Assembly: GCA_026693065.1 (NCBI GenBank)
Contig: JAPLNA010000230.1
Coordinates: 1-59,624 of the forward strand
Source of the DNA: Planctomycetota bacterium
GTDB lineage: Bacteria > Planctomycetota > Phycisphaerae > SM23-33
Length of the DNA stretch: 59,624 nt
Direction: 5' to 3'
Shown: positions 16,097 to 23,500 of the stretch, piece after piece
Layout of the letters: each line of letters starts with the position of its first letter
Position numbering within the stretch: position 1 is the stretch's first letter
Translations under genes and position numbers: made by a program
The notes under the pieces: model-generated
Database searches by the model: none
What the model was told of the DNA's origin: nothing
Seen by the model: only the letters and a program-made list of their open reading frames with translations

Positions 16097-17848
16097 ATGA
16101 ACCGAACTCTCGCTCGTCTCCGTCGAAGCGGGCCGGCGCTGCTCCTGCTGGCCGTCTGCTCGCCCGCATGGTCCCTCACGCCCGCGGAAGTCCTCGTCGT
16201 GGCCAATCGCAAGCTGCCCGAGTCCGTCGAGCTGGCCAAGCTTTACATGCAGCTTCGCCACCTGCCGCCCGAGAACGTGGCCCTTCTCGACATGCCCACC
16301 ACCTACGAGATCGGCCGGGCGGATTACGAAAAGGACATCCGCGTCCCGATCGGTCGCTTCCTTCAGGAGCGCCAGCTCGACAAACAGATCCGCTGCCTCG
16401 TGCTGATGTGGGGCGTGCCGGTCCGGGTGATGGAAGGAGAAGACCTCCGCCAGAAGGAGGCGGTCTACCAGTCCGCCGTCAAAGACTCCCTCGCCCGCAT
16501 CGTCATGCTCCGCGCGTTGGTGGAGAAAGTGGGTTCCCTGCCGCCCAAACAACCGGACCTTCTTCTGCCGCCGGAGGGACAGTTCCCGCCCGTGCCCCCG
16601 CCGGCCGAGCCGACGCTGGCGCCCGACAAACTCAAGGACCAACTGGCCGACCTCATCGCCGCCAGGCAGGTCGAGGTGGCGCGGATCGCCGACCCGGGGA
16701 AGAAGCGGGCGTTCTCCCGCCAGGTGATGGCCCTGACGCTGGAGGGGTACGGGCTCAGCGGGCTGATCCGCTACCTCACCAGCGACTCCCCGCCCGACGC
16801 CCCGCCGGTCGAGCCCCTTCGCAAGCAACTGGCGGACATCGAGGCGAAGATCCAGCTTCTCCGCGGCGAGGAACTCTCCGCCACGGGCCTGAAGAAGAAG
16901 ATCGACCTCCTCCGCGCCTCCGACGGCGTGGTTCACCTGCACGGCTACGCCGAGCAATACGCCAACCGCCCGGCCGCCGCCGTCATCACCGACCCGGTCA
17001 AGACTCCCAACGCCGCCGTGGACAGCGAGCTGAGCCTGCTGTGGTGGGGGGCGTATCCGGTCGAGGGGTGGATGATCAACCCGCTCCACTGGACGTTCGC
17101 CGAGAAGCTCGAAGCCCGCCCGCACCCGCCGGTGCTGATGACCTCGCGTCTGGACGGCCCGACGCCCGCCCTGGCCGCCCGGATGCTCCGGGACAGCGTC
17201 GCCGTCGAGCGGAGCGGCCTGACCGGCACGTTCTACATCGACGCCGGCGGGCCCGCGCGACTCGGCAACGCCGCCGCCGCCATGGACAACCGCCTCAAGC
17301 AACTGGCCGCCCTGGCCCGCGACAACACGCGCGTCCGCGTCGTCCTGGACACCTCGCCGCAGGTCTTCGCCCCCGGCGCCTGCCCCGACGCGGCCTTGTA
17401 CGTCGGCTGGTACAGTCTGCGGAAGTACGTCCCCGCCTTCACCTGGGCCAGGGGGGCCGTCGGGTATCACATCGCCAGCTTCGAAGCCGTCGCCCTCCGG
17501 GCCGCCGACTCGCCCGAATGGTGCCCGCAGATGATCTCCACCGGCGTGGCCGCCACGATCGGGCCCGTGGCCGAGCCCTTCCTCGGGGCCTTCCCTTTGC
17601 CCGAGGAGTTCTTCTCCCTCCTGCTCACCGGGCACTACACCCTCGCCGAGTGCTACTGGCGGACCGTCCCCCAGGCAAGCTGGCAGATGATCCTCTTGGG
17701 CGACGGGCTCTACAACCCCTTCGCCGCCAACCCCCAGCTCGACCCGCGCGTCCTCCCGCCCGGGCTGGCGCCCCGCGTATCGGCCTCCCGCCCGGCCTCC
17801 CACCCCGCTTCCTCCGCAATTTCCTCGCGACCGGCAGGCCCCCGTTGA
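16097..17848 (+). CDS. TIGR03790 family secreted protein
   Basis: A 583-residue exported protein. Signal peptide: RLRRSGPALLLLAVCSPAWS after the ATG at 16097. The mature start LTPAEVLVVANRKLPES and the region with IRCLVLMWGVPVRV are the hallmarks of the TIGR03790 family, described as occurring sporadically and only in genomes carrying exosortase, with no known activity. An insert of about 130 charged residues (about 150-280) interrupts the family core, and the C-terminus is a Ser/Pro/Ala-rich tail. An in-frame ATG at 16031 is rejected because it directly abuts a TATAAG box (16025-16030) that more likely serves as the promoter. Expected location: periplasm or cell surface. Confidence 0.75.
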   Translation: MNRTLARLRRSGPALLLLAVCSPAWSLTPAEVLVVANRKLPESVELAKLYMQLRHLPPENVALLDMPTTYEIGRADYEKDIRVPIGRFLQERQLDKQIRCLVLMWGVPVRVMEGEDLRQKEAVYQSAVKDSLARIVMLRALVEKVGSLPPKQPDLLLPPEGQFPPVPPPAEPTLAPDKLKDQLADLIAARQVEVARIADPGKKRAFSRQVMALTLEGYGLSGLIRYLTSDSPPDAPPVEPLRKQLADIEAKIQLLRGEELSATGLKKKIDLLRASDGVVHLHGYAEQYANRPAAAVITDPVKTPNAAVDSELSLLWWGAYPVEGWMINPLHWTFAEKLEARPHPPVLMTSRLDGPTPALAARMLRDSVAVERSGLTGTFYIDAGGPARLGNAAAAMDNRLKQLAALARDNTRVRVVLDTSPQVFAPGACPDAALYVGWYSLRKYVPAFTWARGAVGYHIASFEAVALRAADSPEWCPQMISTGVAATIGPVAEPFLGAFPLPEEFFSLLLTGHYTLAECYWRTVPQASWQMILLGDGLYNPFAANPQLDPRVLPPGLAPRVSASRPASHPASSAISSRPAGPR

Positions 17849-17973
17849 CTTTATAACCCCCCGAACCCGCTTGCCCTTTGGGCGACGCATGGATACCATT
17901 CACCCTCGTGTCGGCCGGCGGTCTCGTACCCCCGTGACCCCCCATGACCGCCCGCGCCCAGAAGGAGATTGCG

Positions 17974-18885
17974 ATGCTCGTGCATTGCCCCTCGTGCGGC
18001 CGCGCCCACCAGGCCTCCGATTCCCTCCTCGGCCAGCGCGTCCGCTGCACCGAATGCCACCATGTGTTCGTCGTGCAGGAAGACGTCGACGACGCCCCGG
18101 CCACGACGCCGGCGCCCACGCCGCCCACGGACACCGTCGCGGGCGAGGCCGCCCCGTCGCCCACCCCGCCGCCGGCGGAGGCGCCCGCCGCCCCGGCCCC
18201 CACGCCGCAGGAACCGGCCGCCTCTCCTGCGCCGCAGGAAGCCCTCACGCCCGCGCCCGCCCAGGCCCCGCACGTGCCGCACATTCCTCACACCCCGCAC
18301 CCGACGCCGTGGGCCTCGCTGGCCCGTCCGTCGGCCCCGGCCCCCCAGGCCCCCGCCGGCGCACCGCGATTCCTCGGCCGCTTCGACCCCGCTCGCGCCC
18401 TCCGCTTCGGACGCGTGCTCCTCATGGCCGGGCTGGTCCTCGTCGTGCTTGTCCGCGGGATGGAGACCATCACCATCCGCGGCGCCGCCCGCCACCACGC
18501 CAAGGCCTCCTACGAGCCGGCCGTGTTCGAAGAGGCCTGGGCCGACCGCATCAAGACCGCCACCAAAGACCTCCACGAGCCCGAACGAGGCAAGCTCCTC
18601 AAGGAACTCCAGGACAAGCGCAACGCCGAGCGGGCCGAGCTCGTCGAGGGCGATTGGCAGGACCTCAAACGCGCCGACGACCACGCCGTCGAACGCGGCA
18701 CCATGCGGATTTACTGGCTCGAGTGGGTCTTCCTCGTCGGCGCCCTGGCGCTGACGATCGGCCTGGTCACCGTCGCCAGCCTGAGCACAGGCCCCGAGCG
18801 GGTGATCTGCCTCATTCTGATCGCCGTCCTGGCCTTCAGCGTCTTCGTGGGCGGGTCGGCCTGGCGGACGGCCTTCCTGCCGTAG
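17974..18885 (+). CDS. MJ0042-type zinc-ribbon membrane protein
   Basis: A 303-residue protein. The first 35 residues form a zinc ribbon of the MJ0042 type (CPSCG near residues 5-9 and CTECH near 25-29). A Pro/Ala-rich disordered linker of about 110 residues follows, then a helix FGRVLLMAGLVLVVLV (about 145-162), a charged coiled stretch (about 185-235), and two helices at the C-terminus (about 250-300). The ATG at 17974 has AAGGAG seven bases upstream and starts directly at the ribbon, so it is preferred over 17944. Such proteins are frequent in Planctomycetota; function unknown. A perfect inverted repeat follows the stop. Confidence 0.7.
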   Translation: MLVHCPSCGRAHQASDSLLGQRVRCTECHHVFVVQEDVDDAPATTPAPTPPTDTVAGEAAPSPTPPPAEAPAAPAPTPQEPAASPAPQEALTPAPAQAPHVPHIPHTPHPTPWASLARPSAPAPQAPAGAPRFLGRFDPARALRFGRVLLMAGLVLVVLVRGMETITIRGAARHHAKASYEPAVFEEAWADRIKTATKDLHEPERGKLLKELQDKRNAERAELVEGDWQDLKRADDHAVERGTMRIYWLEWVFLVGALALTIGLVTVASLSTGPERVICLILIAVLAFSVFVGGSAWRTAFLP

Positions 18886-18927
18886 CGCCCCTGACGCCCA
18901 CCCGCCGCAATCGATACCCCTGCCCCG

Positions 18928-19012
18928 GGTGCCATGCTTCTACGCGCTGCGGAGAAGCATGCGGGCCGATCGCGGGACATGCTTCTCCGCTGCGCGTAGA
19001 AGCATGGCACCC
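18928..19012. repeat. Long near-perfect inverted repeat
   Basis: A 34-base arm beginning GGTGCCATGCTTCTACGC (18928-18961) is complementary to 18979-19012 with one mismatch, around a loop of about 17 bases. Each arm is itself partly palindromic (CATGCTTCT ... AGAAGCATG), so either one long stem or two small hairpins can form. It lies between convergent genes (stop at 18885 and stop at 19040), compatible with bidirectional termination or a mobile palindromic element. Confidence 0.85.
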
Positions 19013-19039
19013 AACGCAAGAAGAGCGCCCGCCCGACGC

Positions 19040-19910
19040 TCACGGCGCGGCGAAGAAGAGTTTCTCGGCCGTCCGGGCGTCGCAGCGCTGATACTTGGCA
19101 TAGGCCCCGCCGGCAGCGACCTGGACGTCGCGCCCGCTCTTGCCCTCCGACCAGCTTCGCACGATCGCGTCGAGGCAATAGGCCTCGGGGGCCATCAGGC
19201 CCGTGGTGGTGATCAGCGGGCGGCAGCCCGCCTGGCGGAGGGGCGAGAGGAAGTAGTCTTTGCTTCGGCAGGCCAGCACGACCGCCGCCGTCGGGCCCCC
19301 GCGCTGCCGGGCGGGAACCTCAGGCGACGGAACGTCCATCAGTCCGTTATGCCCCACGAAGGCCACCATGTCCGCCCACCCGCCGGCCTGGAGGCGGACG
19401 GCGGGTTCCTGCCCGCCGGTGACGAACTCCACCCGCCCGGCCCCGGAGGCCGCCGTGAAGAAGTCCGCCAGGGCCTCGCGCATGCGCGAGCCGTCGTAGG
19501 CCTCGGCCCCCCCCGGCGGCGTCGCAGAAGATCGCCCGGTCGAGCACGTACGGGCGCGTCGGGGCCGTTCGAACCACTCGCCCTCGCCAGTGGGGCGACC
19601 GCGAGAAGAACGACTTGAGCCCGTACTGCGCCCCCCAATACAAGTTCGCCCCGGGCGCCTGCCCATTGCCCAGCGCCGCCGGAACCGGCTGGATGCTCTG
19701 GTTGGCGTTGTCGCACAAGGCCACGAACACGTGCACGACCTTGTACGTCCGCGCCCGCCGGGCCGTCTCCTGCGGATCCCGCGCCGCATGCCCCGTCGGG
19801 CTGGCCGTCCCGCCCGTTCGCCGGGGCGCCCGCTCGCATCCGGCCGCTGCCAGCACCGTCACGCACGCCGCCGCGGCCCCGGCCCACGTCCAGACCTTGT
19901 TTGCGTTCAT
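19040..19910 (-). pseudogene. Caspase-like lipoprotein, frameshifted at a C8 run
   Basis: Start at 19910: a lipoprotein signal (hydrophobic AAAACVTVLAAAGC with the lipobox Cys at about residue 23) followed by YKVVHVFVALCDNANQ and NLYWGAQYGLKSFF. After VLDRAIFCDAA the frame is lost at an eight-C run (19507-19514) and continues in the next frame with AYDGSRMREALADFF to 19040. The second half has FVGHNGLMDV followed about 30 residues later by VVLACRSKDYF. A strand-His-Asn-Gly and strand-Ala-Cys order like this is what one sees in caspase-fold peptidases, but I cannot name a family. Divergent from the NUDIX gene through a shared promoter. About 290 residues if repaired. Confidence 0.6.
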
Positions 19911-19933
19911 GGGTTCCTTCCCTGTATCGTATC

Positions 19934-19941
19934 GTATTATA
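19934..19941. promoter_or_regulatory. Symmetric bidirectional -10 region
   Basis: GTATTATAC (around 19934-19942) reads TATTAT towards the NUDIX gene and TATAAT towards the lipoprotein gene. The two divergent genes (starts at 19976 and 19910) would share overlapping -10 boxes, so RNA polymerase bound in one direction excludes the other. The lipoprotein side has GGGAAGGAA as ribosome site. Confidence 0.4.
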
Positions 19942-19975
19942 CCGGTCCGCCCCACAACACCATAGGTTACATCCA

Positions 19976-20512
19976 ATGCCGACAAATCCCGCCGACGAGC
20001 GAATCCTGGCCGAAGGAAAGTATCTGCGGTTCCTCATCCGCGACGGGTGGGAGTTCATCCGGCGCGTGAACGTCAGCGGCATCATCGGCATCGTGCCGGT
20101 GACGAACGAAGGCAAACTGGTGCTCGTGGAACAGTACCGCCCGCCGGTGGACTGCAGCGTGATCGAGTTGCCCGCCGGGCTCGTCGGCGACGTAGCCGGC
20201 CAAGAGGGCGAGACCCTCGAGACCGCCGCCGCCCGCGAGCTCGAAGAGGAAACCGGCTACCGCGCCGCCCACTGGGCCCGGGTCGCCGACGGCGCCCCCT
20301 CCGCCGGCGCCAGCGGCGAACGCATGACGATCTTCCTGGCCACCGGCCTGACGAAAGTCGGCCCGGGCGGCGGCGACCACACCGAGTCCATCCGCGTCCA
20401 CGAAGTCCCCCTCGCCGAAGTCCCCGACTGGCTCATCTGGCAGAAGCAACGCGGCGTCGAAGTCGATCTGAAGGTCTACGCGGGTCTGTTCTTCGCCCAA
20501 ACCAGTAAATGA
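19976..20512 (+). CDS. NUDIX hydrolase, ADP-sugar pyrophosphatase type
   Basis: A 178-residue NUDIX protein. The Nudix box is visible around residues 81-101, with GETLETAAARELEEETGY containing the metal-binding RELEEETG core. The preceding EQYRPPVDCSVIELPAG is typical of ADP-ribose pyrophosphatase (NudF/YffH-like) members, which clear ADP-ribose and ADP-sugars. The ATG at 19976 is chosen because the family N-terminus starts soon after; the longer frame reads through the promoter region. No signal peptide; cytoplasmic. Ends 38 bases from the convergent VIT-domain gene, with a hairpin between. Confidence 0.8.
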   Translation: MPTNPADERILAEGKYLRFLIRDGWEFIRRVNVSGIIGIVPVTNEGKLVLVEQYRPPVDCSVIELPAGLVGDVAGQEGETLETAAARELEEETGYRAAHWARVADGAPSAGASGERMTIFLATGLTKVGPGGGDHTESIRVHEVPLAEVPDWLIWQKQRGVEVDLKVYAGLFFAQTSK

Positions 20513-20551
20513 ATTGCCGATTGCTCCGCCGAAGGTGGACCAATTGGCAAT
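20513..20551. terminator. Hairpin between convergent genes, GCCGAAGG repeat family
   Basis: ATTGCCGATTG (20513-20523) pairs with CAATTGGCAAT (20541-20551) with one mismatch, around a loop containing CCGCCGAAGG. It fills the gap between two converging stop codons, so a bidirectional terminator is plausible. Its core matches the left arm of the inverted repeat at 12398. Confidence 0.5.
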
Positions 20552-20552
20552 G

Positions 20553-23500
20553 TCACCCCCCAAGTTTCTCCTTCGCCTTCGCTTTCAGTGCCTTGTACTT
20601 CTCGGGCCACTGTCCCTCCGCAACTCGCGAGTAGAGTGCCCGGGCCTCCTGGGCCTTGCCCAGCCGCGACAGCACGCTGGCGTGGTCCCAGAGAATCCCC
20701 GGGTCGGCCGGGTCGATCCTCGCGACCGTCTCATACGCCCGGGCCGCCAGGTCGTACTGTCCCTTCCCAACCAGCCATCGCGCCAACTGCAACCACGGCT
20801 CGGGCTCCTCCGGCATATCGGCCAGCGGGGTGGTGGCGTATTCCCACGCCAGATCGCCGGCCCCGAGGATCGCCAGCACGTCGGCGGCGGCCTTGCAGGC
20901 GCCGCCTTCCTCGTCAAGCGCCCGCCAGCGGTCGGCCGCCCGGAGGGCCGCGTCCGTCACGTCGCCGACGGCCCCGGGGCCCAGCGTCGCCACCGACCGC
21001 GCCAGGTCTCGATACCGCAGGAACAATTCCTCGTAGTCTTCGCGGAGGTTGACGTCGTCGGGCTTTTCCTGCATGCGGCGGATATCGATCTCGACCGCCC
21101 GTTCAAATCGCCTCGCCGCCAGCGCCGCCCAGCCGCGCTTCGCCGCCACGCGAGAGGCCACACGCCACGTCCGGGCGTCCTTCGCGAACGCCGGGGCGGC
21201 CAGCAGGACGCCCATCTGCTCGTCGGCGGCCTCCCACTGCTGCGTCCACGCGTAGTAACTCACCGCCTCCACCGCCAGCGCCTCCCGCTGACTCGCCGGG
21301 GCCGTCTGCAACGCCGACCGCACCGCCCAGTTGCCCCAGTCCCTTGCCCCGGCGTCCCAGCACTGGCGGCCCAACTCGATCGCCGCCGCCCGCGCGTCCC
21401 GGGCGATCATCTCCGTCACCGCCGTGCGAACCAGCCCGCCCAGTGGCCCCGTTTCGGTCGCCCGCACGAAGTCCGGGTCGATCATGGGCATCCATCCGCG
21501 GGCTATCGTGGCCCGGAACAACGTCGCGAAGGCCTCGCCGTCCTTGCGGGCGCGGGCGGCCTCGTACCGCCCCGTGTACGTGCCGAACCGCTCGAACGCC
21601 TCCGCCAGCCGCTCGGCGTCCTTCCCCGCCCCCTGCCGGGCCACCTCCGCCAGCAGGGCCCACGTGAATTCGGTCGGCCCGGTCCGTTCGGCGTATGCCA
21701 GCGCCGCCTCCCGCCACGCGGCGAGGTTCTTCTCGCGTCCGTCCGGGGCGCCGGGGGCCCACCCGGCCCACCAGAGCTGGCGGAACGCCCCGACCCGCCC
21801 GATGAACCCGCCGCCCCAGTCCGCCGCCCCCGCCGGGGTCGCCTTCCGCCACCTGCGGCCCTGTGCCTCGTCGTCCTTCAACGATTCGCCCTTCGCGTCG
21901 GCGCTGCAGGTCAGGAAACGGCCCAGGGGCGTGTTCTTCATCTCCTCGGAAACCGGCGCCTCCCCGCACACCGCCGCGACCAGCACCTGCCACCCGATCC
22001 GCCGATCGCCCTTGTCCACGAATCGCCGCATGATCGCATCCGCCCCCGCGCCGGCGTGCCAGCGCCCAAAGACCTTGCCGGCAATCCACTCGAGCGCATG
22101 CGCCTCATCCCACGCCGGTGCCGTGGCCGTTTGCACCGGATCGGGCACATCACGCAACGGCATCGGCAGCACGACCATGTCATCCAGAGCCGGCTTCAGA
22201 TTCGGCGCCGCCGCCGGAACTACGCTGCACTTCCAAACGGCCAGTTCCCTTCCGCTCTCGTCGAACAGGGCCACCGTTCCGTCGGGCGCGTACGCCTGCC
22301 GACGGAGCAGCTTGCCCGACGGCATCGACACAAACCTCCGCTCGACCAGCCGCCCACCCTCGCCGAAGGCCATCCGCAGCGCCGCGTAGGGCACGGGGCG
22401 GCCCTGCTTGTCCCGGGCCGACGAAGCCCCGATCGGCGTCAGCACCACCGTCCGCCCGTCGTCGCACGACACGTCCATCCCGGCGGCGAGGTCGTCCACC
22501 GGCGCCACCAGCCAGGGGAACGCCGTCACGGCGTCGGCCCGGTGGAAACGGCTGACCGCTCGCCTCGCCCCCAGCCCGATCTCCGGATACACCTGCACCA
22601 GCGTCGTCCCGTCGCAGAGGGCCCATTCGATGATCCCGCCGGGCCCGTGCCCGCGGTAGGAGAACCGTCCCTCGCCGTCGAAGACCACCGACGCCCCGAT
22701 CCCGCCCGCGTCCTCCCACGTCGCCATCCGCCAGACCGGAGACCGCGCCGCCGCGATCAACCGCCTCGCCCGCGGATCGACCTGCCCTGCCTTCACGCGT
22801 TCGGCGGCCGGGGCGCTTGCCTCCAGCACGGCCTGAACGTCCGCACAGGACGTGTTCAACGCGGGGGCGTACAACGTCAGGTCGATCAAGTACCGGTTAA
22901 CGCCCGAGAACGCCGGCCGCTGATACCACCAGAGCGGAGCGTTGGACCTGTCCGACTCGACGTCCAGCACGCCGCGGATGGGCTCGAGCTCCTGGTCGCC
23001 TGCCGGACCGGCCCCGCCCCCGAAGAGCCCGCTGTTGTCGTTGCTCTGCATGTTCTGACCCAGTTTGGATATCTCGATCCGGGGTCCGATGAAGTTGGGA
23101 ACCGATACGAGCCTGTCCCTGATGTCGTAGTCCATGGACCGCCGCCCCGCCCCCAGCGCCTGCACAGGCGGGTACTCGGCCCTCGGCGAAGGGCTCTCGC
23201 CGCCCACTCGTAACCAGGCGTTCATGGCGTCGGAACCGGCGTGAGACGTCCATCCGCCCATCGACAATCCCGGGTAGTAGATCCACCCGCTGCCCACCCG
23301 CCGTCTCTCCACACCGGGCGCCCAGCCGGCAGGGAACATCCTCGCCTGGCTGCGGGCATCCAGAAGCGAGAAGTCCTGCGAGCATGCAACCCCCCCGGCC
23401 GCTTCGGACTGCCCGACGTAACCGAGATTGTCCCTCAAGTGCCCGAAATCGTCCCGGCCTTCGAACTCGTCCTCCTGGCGATCTCGCGACAGCGTCCACT

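Noticed and set aside
20514-23213. 899-residue plus-strand frame opposite the VIT/TPR gene
   Set aside because: Arg/Pro-rich shadow of a real gene; no recognisable domain and no ribosome site.
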